Below, in pieces: positions 35,803 through 44,711 of a stretch of 64,000 nucleotides of DNA (position 1 is its first letter; each line of letters starts with the position of its first letter). A model generated the notes under the pieces. It made no database searches. It was not told the origin of the DNA and saw only the letters and a list, made by a program, of their open reading frames with translations. This DNA comes from Phaeobacter porticola. Lineage in GTDB: Bacteria > Pseudomonadota > Alphaproteobacteria > Rhodobacterales > Rhodobacteraceae. The stretch is from the NCBI RefSeq assembly GCF_001888185.1, contig NZ_CP016364.1, positions 124,001-188,000 on the forward strand, read 5' to 3'. The translations under genes were made by a program, and so were the position numbers.

Positions 35803-37421
35803 TTGGGTGTCGCTCCTGACTGCTTTGGCAGATGTCGTGACTGCTGGCGCGGACCTTCGGGCGTGATGGTGTGGAGCGACAACGTGTGATCCATATTGCG
35901 CATTCGGTGTCGTAGCATCTGTCGGGTCAGCCGTGTTAGAGCAGTTTGATAGGTCGGATCATGCGCGACATCGACCCGTTCCCCTCCTTTGTCGTGATCG
36001 AACAGCAGTGGCGGCAGGTCGGCTGCAAATTCCACAAGGGTAAAGCGCGCGTCGCGCAGGATTGCCAGATTAGATTCGCTGACGTCGGTACCAAGATATT
36101 GTTGCCACGGGCTAGGCCGCTCTGGCTCGCCAAAATCTAGCTCAGAGTAACTGTAGTGTCGCCAATCGGTTGGTACGTCTCCGGCCAGCAATGGCAATAG
36201 CGAGCGCCCGTCCATCGCGTTGGGTATGGGCTGGCCGACCCAGTCCAGAATGGTTGGCGTCAAGTCGATGGATTCCGTGAATTCGTTGACAACCGCCCCA
36301 GCCCGCGCAGCATTGTCTGGTTGGCGAATGATCAATGGCGTGTGATAGGCTGCATCATAGACTGAAAACTTACCCCAGCTGTGCCGATCCCCCAGCATTT
36401 CACCGTGATCGGCGCTGAGCACGATAAGCGTGTTATCCAGCTGACCGCTCTCGCGTAGATGCGCCATCACCCGACCGATATGGGCGTCAACCTCGGTTGC
36501 GAGCCCGAGATAGATCGAGCGAAGGGTCTGCACGACCTCATTGCTGGCCTCCAGATCAGAAAAGCCCTCTACCATGGATGCAGGCGAATAGGCGCGGGTG
36601 GTTGGATCAAAGAAGGGATGCATGGCGCGCTCTTCTTCGGCAGTTGCAAGACGTTCTGGCAATGGCAGGCTGGCGGGATCATACATTCGATTGTATGGGG
36701 CCGGTGCCACCAGTGGCGGATGCGGTCGGATATAGGTTAGATGGGCAAACCAGCTGTGGTCGTGATACCCCGGCAATGTGGCCAGCAGCCGATCCGTTAG
36801 AAACGCAGTATCGCTGTCTTCTGCCTTATATGGCGCTGGATCGTTTATCTGGTGAGCCTGGCCAGTGGCAGACATTGGTTTGTAGAGATCCCAATACCGA
36901 TCAAACTCGTATCCCTTGTTCAACAAATGCGCGCGCCATGGGTGCGACATCTCCATCCGCATTTCCAGCATCTCGTGAAACCCAGTCATCGGGTATTCGT
37001 AGGTCCGCATCGCAGGATCATTCGGGTTATAGACACGCGGATCATGGGACGTATCGGTGTAGCCGAACAGCATTGGCAGATATCCGGCCTTGCGCATTTC
37101 GGTCGCAAGATTCGGAGTATCATGTCGCAGTGGCGTGCCATTGCGCACCGAACGATGGTTCATTGCATATTGCCCGGTCAGGATTGAGGCCCGCGACGGC
37201 CCGCAGGGATTCACAACCGTGTAGTTGCGGCGAAAGCTGACTGCATCCGCCATTAATGCGCGCAGATTGGGCAGCTCGACGTGTTCTGCCAGCGCACCAA
37301 AAAGACAATCTGCCCGCATCTGGTCAATCAGAATGAACAGAACGTTTCGTTGCCCATCTGACGGTTTGTTAGTCGTGGGCGATGATGGATGGACCGAGGG
37401 AAGAGGGGGGGGCTGTCTCAT
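35799..37421 (-). CDS. Sulfatase / phosphonate-monoester-hydrolase family enzyme
   Basis: 540 residues, no signal peptide, so cytoplasmic. Alkaline-phosphatase-superfamily metal ligands are in FILIDQMRAD and LSADHGEMLGDRHSWGK. The formylglycine motif is NPCGPSRASILTG with Cys73, which needs a maturation enzyme. The overall sequence, including YTDTSHDPR near the middle and the closing MRNMDHTLSLHTITPEGPR, resembles phosphonate monoester hydrolases, promiscuous enzymes that cut phosphodiesters, phosphonate monoesters and sulfate esters. ATG 37421 has AAGGA at a good distance; the upstream ATG at 37427 abuts that site. Operon with glycerate kinase; divergent from a DeoR regulator. Confidence 0.88.
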   Translation of the reverse strand: MRQPPPLPSVHPSSPTTNKPSDGQRNVLFILIDQMRADCLFGALAEHVELPNLRALMADAVSFRRNYTVVNPCGPSRASILTGQYAMNHRSVRNGTPLRHDTPNLATEMRKAGYLPMLFGYTDTSHDPRVYNPNDPAMRTYEYPMTGFHEMLEMRMEMSHPWRAHLLNKGYEFDRYWDLYKPMSATGQAHQINDPAPYKAEDSDTAFLTDRLLATLPGYHDHSWFAHLTYIRPHPPLVAPAPYNRMYDPASLPLPERLATAEEERAMHPFFDPTTRAYSPASMVEGFSDLEASNEVVQTLRSIYLGLATEVDAHIGRVMAHLRESGQLDNTLIVLSADHGEMLGDRHSWGKFSVYDAAYHTPLIIRQPDNAARAGAVVNEFTESIDLTPTILDWVGQPIPNAMDGRSLLPLLAGDVPTDWRHYSYSELDFGEPERPSPWQQYLGTDVSESNLAILRDARFTLVEFAADLPPLLFDHDKGGERVDVAHDPTYQTALTRLTRQMLRHRMRNMDHTLSLHTITPEGPRQQSRHLPKQSGATPK

Positions 37422-37496
37422 AGGCATTCCTTCGCGAACGTATCGCCAGATAAGCTCGCTTTATTCGCTTTGGCAAAGAGAATTCCCGTTTTCGGC

Positions 37497-37508
37497 GTCA
37501 ATATTGAC
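37497..37508. promoter_or_regulatory. Palindrome between the hydrolase operon and the DeoR gene
   Basis: GTCAATATTGAC is a perfect twelve-base palindrome, 76 bases before the hydrolase start and 86 before the regulator start, near the middle of the divergent region. A candidate operator for the adjacent DeoR protein; the site length is short, so chance is possible. Confidence 0.4.
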
Positions 37509-37593
37509 CGAATTTGTGGGATTTTGTGCTTTCTTGTTTGATTCGTGCCATGTGTCTGTGGTTGTGTTGCGCCAAACAAGTAGAGGCGACCGG

Positions 37594-38436
37594 GTGTCCG
37601 ACGATCAGAAAATGTCCCATCGTGAATTAGAACTGCTGGAGGCGCTGCGCCGCGTGGGTGGTTCTGCGCGCAGTGGTGAATTGGCCAAGGTCCTGACCGT
37701 GTCAGAGGAAACCGTCCGTCGAACCATCAAGGCGCTGTCCAAACAGGGGTTGGTTCAGCGGGTGCATGGTGGCGCGTATCTTGTCGGCCCCGATGCGGCT
37801 GACAGCTTTTACCGACGGATGTCTGAACACGCGGATGAAAAACAACGTATCGCCGCCGGAATACTGCCCCACGTCGATGATGGCATGACAGTGTTTCTGG
37901 ACGTCGGCTCTACCACCGCATTTATCGCCAATGAATTGCGCAGGCGCGCCAATCTAACCATTGTGACCAACTCCATTGGTGTGGCGCAGACATTGGCCAA
38001 TCACAACGGCAACCATGTGCATTTTCTGGGTGGTGAAATCCAGAGCAACGAGCGAGGGACATTTGGCCATGTTACCGAGCAACAGGTGCAAGTGTTTGCC
38101 CTTGATATTGCCATACTGTCGGCAGATGCATTCTCTGCGAAACATGGCGCGTTGTACCATAGCGCGACCGAGGCGCAGCTCGCGGCCGTTGTAGCCGACG
38201 CAGCAGAGCGCACGATGGTGGTCGTCACGTGTCCAAAATTTGATGACACCGCGCCGCATCTCGGTCCTGCGCCTGGGGCGATCGATCTGATCCTGACCGA
38301 TGCGCCCCCCCCGCGCAAACATCGCCGTTCCCTTGAGAATTGGGGAGTGTCGTTGGAGGTTTCGCCGGCCCCCCCCGGATCAACGCGTGAGGCTGGTCAA
38401 GATGGTAAGGGCCGGACGGCAGAGCCTGCCGACTAA
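37594..38436 (+). CDS. DeoR/GlpR family transcriptional regulator
   Basis: 280 residues. The DeoR helix-turn-helix is LELLEALRRVGGSARSGELAKVLTVSEETVRRTIKALSKQGLVQRVHGGAY. The sugar-phosphate-binding DeoR C-terminal domain has FLDVGSTTAFIANELRRR, TNSIGVAQTL, VHFLGGE and ILTDAPPP. The GTG at 37594 has GAGG eight bases upstream; an ATG at 37612 is possible. An upstream in-frame extension to 37225 overlaps the sulfatase gene and lacks similarity. DeoR ligands are usually phosphorylated sugars or acids, which suits a neighbour glycerate kinase. Confidence 0.88.
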   Translation: MSDDQKMSHRELELLEALRRVGGSARSGELAKVLTVSEETVRRTIKALSKQGLVQRVHGGAYLVGPDAADSFYRRMSEHADEKQRIAAGILPHVDDGMTVFLDVGSTTAFIANELRRRANLTIVTNSIGVAQTLANHNGNHVHFLGGEIQSNERGTFGHVTEQQVQVFALDIAILSADAFSAKHGALYHSATEAQLAAVVADAAERTMVVVTCPKFDDTAPHLGPAPGAIDLILTDAPPPRKHRRSLENWGVSLEVSPAPPGSTREAGQDGKGRTAEPAD

Positions 38437-38529
38437 AGACACACTCGCGCCAACGGAGACAATCCCATTGCGCCAAGAGACAACAGTTGGTCGCAAGCAA
38501 CGGCCCTACAAAGGATAAGAACACAGCAT

Positions 38530-40206
38530 ATGGCCATATTGAGTTTTCTAACCAACCTTGCCGGAGCCGTTATGCTGCTTTTGTTTGCAGTGCGCATGGT
38601 CCGAACGGGTATCGAACGCAGCTACGGGGCGACCTTTCAACGCCTGTTGACCGGGCAGCGCACGCTCGCGCAGGCCAGCTTTGTTGGAATTGGCATGGCG
38701 ATTGTCTTGCAAAGCTCAGCCGCAGTTGCCTTGTTAACTTCGGGCTTTGCAGCCAGTGGGCTGCTGTCGTTCGCACCGGGATTGGCGATCGTATTGGGCG
38801 GCGATCTAGGGTCGGCGTTGATTATTCAATTGCTGTCGTTCCGCCTGGATTGGCTGGTGCCTGTATTGTTGGCCGTGGGCGGGTATCTCTTCGTCAAGAC
38901 TGAGGCCAAGAAGGCGCGACAGATGGGGCGCATCCTAATGGGGATCGCCTTTATCCTGATATCGTTGCGGTTCTTGCGCGAAGCGATGGACCCGATCCGC
39001 GAGAGCGCGTTTCTACCTGCCATCGCCGAGTATCTGGCCCGCGACTATATCACTGCGTTCCTTGTGGGGGCGGCGCTGGCTTTTGTGATGCATTCATCGG
39101 TGGCCGCGATCCTGATGTGTGTCACGCTGGTGCAGATTGATGCGATACCTTTTGCGGCAGGTCTGTCGCTGATGCTAGGGGCCAACTTTGGGTCTGCATT
39201 CATTCCCGTTTGGCTTAGTAGGGGGATGCCTGCAACGGGACGCCGGATCCCAATTGCCAACCTCGGTTTGCGGGGAACTTGGGCTGTCATTTGCCTTGTT
39301 GGTGTCAATATGGCGTTAAGATCAGGAATGTTGGGTGCGCCTGAGGGCGGCCAGACGCTGGTCTATGCGCATCTTCTCTTCAACGCGTCGCTGCTGCTCT
39401 TGGCTTTGCCATTCTGCGGTATGCTGCACGGCGTTCTGACCGGGCTGGTACCGAATCCTGTAACGTCGCAGGGCAGCGCGCCCGGGTTGCCCGTCAGCGT
39501 TTTGAATCAGGATGATTACCAGCAACCCAATCAAGCGATTGCCAGCCTGAAGCGTGAACTACTGCGCATGTCCGATCTTGTCGGCGCGATGTTTAGGCCC
39601 ATTCCTGATCTCTATCAGCACGGTGACCGGTCACAAATCAAGGCGGTACAGGCTCTGGACCGCGAGGTGAACAGTTGTCTGTCGGGGATCCGAACCTATG
39701 TCGCCGGTATGCCGACCGAAGGGTTCGGGAAAGACAACGCCAAGGTCGCCCGTGATTTAGTGGAGTATGCCATTCGCCTGGAAACAGCGGGTGACGTGGT
39801 TGATGAACGTCTCGCCACGCTTGCCGCCGCAATGCATAAGAAAGGTGTGCGGTTCTCCAAGGAGGGGTGGGGCGAAATCACGCGTATGCACGAGGTGATC
39901 GTGGCCAATATGCAATTGGCCTCGAATGTGCTGATCTCGGACGATCTGGAAAGCGCACGCTTGCTGAGTCTTGAGAAAACCGAGGTAAAGCGGATGGAGC
40001 GCGATAGCCGAAAGCGCCATCTGCGTCGGCTCCAACACGGTGCCAGCGAGAGCTTTGAGAGTTCGGATATACATCTGGAAACGCTGCGTGCCCTGCGGGA
40101 ATTCAACAGTCACATCGCTGCGATTGCCTATCCGATCCTCTACCGCAACGGGCAATTACTGGAGACCCGGCTGATCACCGATATGCCCGCCGAAGAGATG
40201 GATTGA
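38530..40206 (+). CDS. Na/Pi cotransporter family protein with PhoU-like tail
   Basis: 558 residues. The membrane half (to about residue 310) has two inverted repeats; the first carries the QSS motif, IVLQSSAAVALLTSGFAAS, and the second has MHSSVAAILMCVTLVQ where QSS is usual. The cytoplasmic C-terminal third, from about residue 330, looks like PhoU helices (MSDLVGAMFRPIPDLYQ, ARDLVEYAIRLETAGDVVDER). E. coli YjbB, of the same layout, exports phosphate. The gene follows the DeoR gene by 94 bases and points the same way. It may clear phosphate released by the divergent hydrolase operon; that is inference. Confidence 0.9.
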   Translation: MAILSFLTNLAGAVMLLLFAVRMVRTGIERSYGATFQRLLTGQRTLAQASFVGIGMAIVLQSSAAVALLTSGFAASGLLSFAPGLAIVLGGDLGSALIIQLLSFRLDWLVPVLLAVGGYLFVKTEAKKARQMGRILMGIAFILISLRFLREAMDPIRESAFLPAIAEYLARDYITAFLVGAALAFVMHSSVAAILMCVTLVQIDAIPFAAGLSLMLGANFGSAFIPVWLSRGMPATGRRIPIANLGLRGTWAVICLVGVNMALRSGMLGAPEGGQTLVYAHLLFNASLLLLALPFCGMLHGVLTGLVPNPVTSQGSAPGLPVSVLNQDDYQQPNQAIASLKRELLRMSDLVGAMFRPIPDLYQHGDRSQIKAVQALDREVNSCLSGIRTYVAGMPTEGFGKDNAKVARDLVEYAIRLETAGDVVDERLATLAAAMHKKGVRFSKEGWGEITRMHEVIVANMQLASNVLISDDLESARLLSLEKTEVKRMERDSRKRHLRRLQHGASESFESSDIHLETLRALREFNSHIAAIAYPILYRNGQLLETRLITDMPAEEMD

Positions 40207-40241
40207 TCTGTGCACCCTTCCCTATCGACCGAGAGCTGAAG

Positions 40242-41081
40242 ATGACCCCGTTTGTGATTGCTATTATCCTGTCGGCGGCAATGCTGCACGCGATCTGGAA
40301 CGCCATTGTCAAAACCGCCGCTGACCGGACCACGACGCTGGGTTTAGTGGCGTTGGGGCATGTGGTTCCTGGCATTGTTATGGTCGTCACACTGCCGCTG
40401 CCCTCGGCAGAAAGCTTGCCTTACATCGCGTTGTCGACCGTTGTGCACTTTGGCTATTTCTACATGCTAGGGCGGGCTTATCAGCATGGTGATCTAAGTG
40501 TGGTCTACCCGATCGCGCGAGGTATCGTGCCGGCGCTTGTCGCACTCTGGGCGATGATCTTTGTCGGTGAAATGCTTCCGGTTCAGGCCTGGATCGGGAT
40601 CGCCCTTATTGCGTTTGGTATTCAACTTAGCAGTTGGAAGGCGCTGCGGTCTGGTGTGGGGCAGACCGCGCTGTGGTATGCGCTGGGCACTGGGTTTTGT
40701 ATTTCGGTCTATTCTCTGGTGGATGGCGTTGGCGTGCGGTTGTCTGGCAATACGGTCAGCTATTGGGCCTGGGGCGCCTTTCTGCATGTTTTTGTCGCGG
40801 TGTTTGTGCTTGTGCGTAAGCGTGAAACGCTACCAAGCCTGCCGCCTCGTGTCTGGGTTCTGGGCATCGCGGGTGGCTTGGTGTCGATGTGCGCCTACGG
40901 ATTGGTGCTTTTTGCCAAAAACTTCGCCCCGCTTGGGGCGGTGTCGGCCCTGCGGGAAACCTCTGTGATTTTTGCGGCGCTCATAGGGTTTTTGGTCTTG
41001 AAGGAAGGCAATTGGAAACGGCGTTTGGGGGCTGCGCTGCTTATGGCGTGTGGCGTCGCGCTTATTGGAATGGCGGTTTGA
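40242..41081 (+). CDS. EamA/DMT family transporter
   Basis: 279 residues, ten membrane segments in two EamA repeats. Repeat ends are visible in DLSVVYPIARGIVPALVALWAMIFVGE and LGAVSALRETSVIFAALIGFLVLKEGN. The ATG at 40242 was chosen because it sits after GAGAGCTGAAG and begins a clean first helix; the frame to 40203 has no support. It lies 35 bases after the Na/Pi transporter gene and may belong to the same transcript. Substrate unknown. Confidence 0.87.
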   Translation: MTPFVIAIILSAAMLHAIWNAIVKTAADRTTTLGLVALGHVVPGIVMVVTLPLPSAESLPYIALSTVVHFGYFYMLGRAYQHGDLSVVYPIARGIVPALVALWAMIFVGEMLPVQAWIGIALIAFGIQLSSWKALRSGVGQTALWYALGTGFCISVYSLVDGVGVRLSGNTVSYWAWGAFLHVFVAVFVLVRKRETLPSLPPRVWVLGIAGGLVSMCAYGLVLFAKNFAPLGAVSALRETSVIFAALIGFLVLKEGNWKRRLGAALLMACGVALIGMAV

Positions 41082-41386
41082 CCGTGTCATTGAATTTGTG
41101 AACGCTTCCGCGGAGTTGCAACATTGACGTGGGCCCCACGCTGCGCGCAGACTGATCTGCGTGAAGCTATTGGGGAGTCGACAGCAAATATCGCAAAAGA
41201 CGTACCCGCGTTGGATTTGCAGAAAACGAAACAGAACTGAAACTGGCCCCATAAACGCGCCCATGCGGTGATTTCTGGCCTTATCGAATTCTGAATCTGT
41301 CACTGTAGCAATGCGGGAGCGTTCCGCAGAGTTTCACCACCAAAAACAAAAACAAAAACCAACAGATCCATAGGGAGAAATACAAG
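41082..41386. other. 305-base region upstream of the polyamine ABC operon
   Basis: No gene seen. It must hold the promoter of the operon starting at 41387. Just before the start is CAAAAACAAAAACAAAAACC (about 41342-41361), an unstructured A-rich leader, and a good ribosome binding site (AGGGAGAAA). A TTGACG at about 41124 could be a -35 box, but no matching -10 is clear. Confidence 0.5.
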
Positions 41387-42511
41387 ATGACTGCAAAGTC
41401 CACAGTAACCCGCCGCTCTATCCTTAAGGGGGCAGGTGCGGCCGCTCTGGCCGCTCCGCTGTATTCCAAAAGCGCGCTGGCCTCTTCTGGGGAGATCAAC
41501 ATTCTGATGTGGTCCGACTATCTGCCGCCAGAGTTCATCTCGGGTTTTGAAGGCAAGACCGGCATCAAAGTGAACTACACCGGTATCGGATCGAATGAGG
41601 AAATCATCAATAAGATGAAGGCCACCAAAGGGCAGGGTTTCGACATTGTGTCGCCGACCAACAACCGCTCTTTGCAGTGGGGGCCGCTGGAACTGCTGAA
41701 GCCGTTTGATCTCAACAAGGTGAACCTAGATGCGGTAAACCCTGCCATGGCCAAGATCGGTACCGACGCCTGGAATTTTGACAATAGTGGCGCACATTGG
41801 CTGCCGCATATCTGGGGTACCGAAGGTATTGCCTATCGGACCGACAAGTGGCTGCCTTCCGGTGATGCACCGTCTTACGGGGATGTCTGGAGCGAAGAAA
41901 ACGCAGGCAAAACCATGGGTCGCGCGCATTCGATGATGCTGGGTGCTGGTCTTTATATGGAAGCCTCTGGTGAGATGGAGCCGGGTTCCATCTGGGCCGC
42001 CTATAACGACGAAGAGACCATGCGTAAGGTGTGGGGCCAGGTCACCGATTGGTGTGTCGCCCGCAAAAACCGGATCAAACTGATCTGGAACGACGCGGAT
42101 TCGCAGAAGAATGGTTTGCTGAATGAGGGTGTTGTTGTTGGTCAGACTTGGGATGGCCCGCCGCTGGCGTTGAAATCCGCAGGCGAACCTGTGCATTATC
42201 AGGCTCCGGTTGAGGGTGCTATGGCTTGGGTTGACGGTATTTCGATGCCAGTTGGCGCTAAGAACGAAGAGCAGGTTTATGCCTTCATTGACTATGCTTA
42301 CGAGCAGGAACCTGCAGGTAATGCAATTGATAGTCATGGCTACAATTCGCCAGTGCTGAAGGCTGACGACTATTCGGGCGATGTTTACAAAAAGAACTTT
42401 GCCGAAGCTTATCCGGGCAACAGCCTCGCCAATCTGAACCCTTGGCCTGCTGAAGCGCCATGGTATGCGGATGTGCGTACTGAGTTCGTCAACAAATTCA
42501 AAAGTGCTTGA
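41387..42511 (+). CDS. Polyamine-type ABC transporter substrate-binding protein (Tat-exported)
   Basis: 374 residues. The N-terminus has a twin-arginine signal, TRRSILKGAGAAALAAPLYSKSALA. The mature protein begins SSGEINILMWSDYLPPEFISGFEGKTGIKVNYTGIGSNEEIINKMKA, typical of PotD/PotF-type binding proteins, with later WGTEGIAYRTDKW and LNEGVVVGQTWDGPPLAL blocks. It captures ligand in the periplasm for the permeases encoded downstream. Polyamine specificity is a family guess; related proteins bind other small cations and compatible solutes. Confidence 0.9.
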   Translation: MTAKSTVTRRSILKGAGAAALAAPLYSKSALASSGEINILMWSDYLPPEFISGFEGKTGIKVNYTGIGSNEEIINKMKATKGQGFDIVSPTNNRSLQWGPLELLKPFDLNKVNLDAVNPAMAKIGTDAWNFDNSGAHWLPHIWGTEGIAYRTDKWLPSGDAPSYGDVWSEENAGKTMGRAHSMMLGAGLYMEASGEMEPGSIWAAYNDEETMRKVWGQVTDWCVARKNRIKLIWNDADSQKNGLLNEGVVVGQTWDGPPLALKSAGEPVHYQAPVEGAMAWVDGISMPVGAKNEEQVYAFIDYAYEQEPAGNAIDSHGYNSPVLKADDYSGDVYKKNFAEAYPGNSLANLNPWPAEAPWYADVRTEFVNKFKSA

Positions 42512-42533
42512 TTAACTGATCAGACACGCAAAA

Positions 42534-42559
42534 CTGGCCCCTGTTGCGACCGGGGCCAG
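42534..42559 (+). promoter_or_regulatory. Intercistronic hairpin after the binding-protein gene
   Basis: CTGGCCCC (42534-42541) with GGGGCCAG (42552-42559), perfect eight-base stem, ten-base loop, no T run after it. It lies 22 bases after the binding-protein stop. It could protect the upstream message from exonucleases and so raise binding-protein levels, as in many such operons. Confidence 0.6.
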
Positions 42560-42664
42560 CCACACGCCCAAGAGGCGTAAATTCAACGTATAATCAACCG
42601 GATGCTTTCTGCATCGGCCGGAGGTTCGCCACCGGACGAACGGTTGCACCGAGGGAGAGGCCAC

Positions 42665-43777
42665 ATGAGTGCTGGGGTTGGCGTAGATCTTGAGAATCTC
42701 TGGATCCGCTTTGGAGATTTCGTTGCAGTGCGCGACGCGAATGTCAAAATTAACGGAGGCGATTTCTTTTCGTTCCTGGGCCCGTCTGGCTGTGGCAAGA
42801 CGACGATCTTGCGGGCCGTGTCCGGTTTTCTGGAGCCAAGCGAAGGCAATGTTCTGATCGGCGGAAATAATATGCGCGGGATTGGTCCGAACAAACGGCC
42901 AACCGCGCTGATCTTTCAGAATCTGGCTCTGTTTCCGTTGATGAAGGTCTGGGAAAACATCACCTTTTCCATGGAGATCAATGGTGCATCAGCGAAGGAA
43001 CGTCGCAAGCGCGCAGATGAGTTGCTGGACATGATCGCGCTGCCGGGTCAGGGCGACAAACTGCCGTCGGAACTGTCCGGTGGCCAACGGCAGCGGGTTG
43101 CTATCGCGCGGGCGCTTTGCGCGGAACCGGATGTGTTGCTATTAGACGAACCCCTATCTGCGTTGGATTTGAAATTGCGCCAACATATGCGCACCGAATT
43201 GCGTGAAATTCAGCAACGCGTCGGCATCACATTTATTTATATTACCCATGATCAGGGCGAGGCACTGACCATGTCGGACAATATCGCTGTCATGCGTGCT
43301 GGCGTTATCGATCAGATCGGCGATGGCAAAGCAATTTACAATGATCCAGCAACGGCTTTTGCTGCGTCCTTTGTCGGTGAAAACAACGTGTTCCGGGGCA
43401 AGGTCAAACGGGTAATGGGCAATGAAGCACTGATCGCGACCAACCGTTCTGGTGAATTGGTGGCGCGGATATCTCCGGCCAACCAAGGCAAGATGAAAGA
43501 AGGCGACGACGCCATGATGTTCATCCGCCCCGAAGCCTTTGCATTGGCACCCAAAGGGGCCACTGGTGATCATTTTGTGACAGCCAAGGTCAATCACGAG
43601 GAGTTCGAGGGCAACGCCTTTAACATCTTCATGGAAGGCGATGGTGGCAAAGAGCTGAAGGTCTCCATCCCCAATCTCGGTCAGTCGTTTGACGATCATA
43701 CAGGTCAAAACATCACCCTGGAATACGAGACGAAGAATGCCGTCGCCGTGCCAGCGGGTGAGTTGGCCGCAGAATAA
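42665..43777 (+). CDS. Polyamine-type ABC transporter ATPase (PotA-like)
   Basis: 370 residues. Walker A GPSGCGKTT is at 39-47, the signature is ELSGGQRQRVAIARAL, Walker B is VLLLDEPLSALD, and the H-loop is THDQGEAL. The C-terminal third is the TOBE regulatory domain typical of spermidine/putrescine and iron ATPases (VVGENNVFRGKVKRV, MFIRPEAFAL). GGGAGAGG precedes the ATG at 42665. It energises the two permeases that follow. Confidence 0.93.
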   Translation: MSAGVGVDLENLWIRFGDFVAVRDANVKINGGDFFSFLGPSGCGKTTILRAVSGFLEPSEGNVLIGGNNMRGIGPNKRPTALIFQNLALFPLMKVWENITFSMEINGASAKERRKRADELLDMIALPGQGDKLPSELSGGQRQRVAIARALCAEPDVLLLDEPLSALDLKLRQHMRTELREIQQRVGITFIYITHDQGEALTMSDNIAVMRAGVIDQIGDGKAIYNDPATAFAASFVGENNVFRGKVKRVMGNEALIATNRSGELVARISPANQGKMKEGDDAMMFIRPEAFALAPKGATGDHFVTAKVNHEEFEGNAFNIFMEGDGGKELKVSIPNLGQSFDDHTGQNITLEYETKNAVAVPAGELAAE

Positions 43778-43790
43778 GGAGGCCCACGCC

Positions 43791-44711
43791 ATGCCAAGGT
43801 TCCTAAGGGAATTCTTCAATCGCAACGGCTACGGGCTGGGTGCCTTGATGCTGGGTCTGGTCCTGTTCTGGACCATCGGCCTGATCATTCTGCCACAGTT
43901 GTCGATGCTCGACTTTTCATTCCGTCCAAACCTACCGCCGCCGGAAATCGGTGGTCCAAAGGACGTCTATACACTGGAGAACTATAAATATCTGGTATTC
44001 GGCCCCGAAGGGGGCGGGCAGGATTACAACGCCGTGGATCTGCGCGTGTTCTTCCGTACCTTGGTTGCGGCAGTATGCGTGACCGTGTTCAACCTCATCC
44101 TGTGCTACCCGATCGCCTACTATCTGGCTCAGACCAAGGGCAATCACATTCGCATTTTTGCGCTGATGCTGATCATTCCTTATTGGATCAACGAAATCCT
44201 GCGTGCCTTTGCATTGCGCATCATCTTTGGTGACAGCGGTGTTTTGAATACGGCGTTGGTTGGGCTTGGGGTGTTTGACACGCCGTTTGATTTCATCCGC
44301 AACGATATCGCGCTCTATGCGGGGCTTGGCTATGCCTACATCCTGCTGATGATTTTCCCGATCTATAATGTGATCGAAAGCCTGGATCGCAATCAGATCG
44401 AAGCTGCACGAGACATGGGTGCCAGCTGGGCCAAGATTCACCAGCGTGTCGTCATTCCCTATGCCAAGCCCGGCATCAGCTCGGGCTGTACCATGGTGTT
44501 CATGCTGTCGGCTGGTGCGCTGGCTGCGCCGCAGATCCTGGGGGGGCCATCGTCGTTGTGGTTCACGCAGCTGATCTACCAGCAGTTCAACGACAATAGC
44601 GACTGGCCGCAGGGGGCCGCCTATGCGGTTGTTCTTCTGGTCACCTGCATCCTGTTGGTCTTGGCCGCCATGCGACTGTTCAAGGTGAACATGGGGGATA
44701 TTGGTAAATGA
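43791..44711 (+). CDS. Polyamine-type ABC transporter permease (PotB-like)
   Basis: 306 residues, six membrane segments. The large periplasmic loop after helix 1 (FRPNLPPPEIGGPKDVYTLENYKYLV) is typical. The EAA coupling loop is in EAARDMGASWAKIHQRVVIPYAKPGI. AAGGAGG precedes the ATG at 43791. It ends four bases inside the next permease gene. Confidence 0.92.
   Translation: MPRFLREFFNRNGYGLGALMLGLVLFWTIGLIILPQLSMLDFSFRPNLPPPEIGGPKDVYTLENYKYLVFGPEGGGQDYNAVDLRVFFRTLVAAVCVTVFNLILCYPIAYYLAQTKGNHIRIFALMLIIPYWINEILRAFALRIIFGDSGVLNTALVGLGVFDTPFDFIRNDIALYAGLGYAYILLMIFPIYNVIESLDRNQIEAARDMGASWAKIHQRVVIPYAKPGISSGCTMVFMLSAGALAAPQILGGPSSLWFTQLIYQQFNDNSDWPQGAAYAVVLLVTCILLVLAAMRLFKVNMGDIGK

Noticed and set aside
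41342-41361. CAAAAA repeats as a functional array
   Set aside because: Only three short units in an A-rich leader; likely chance or a ribosome-accessible leader.
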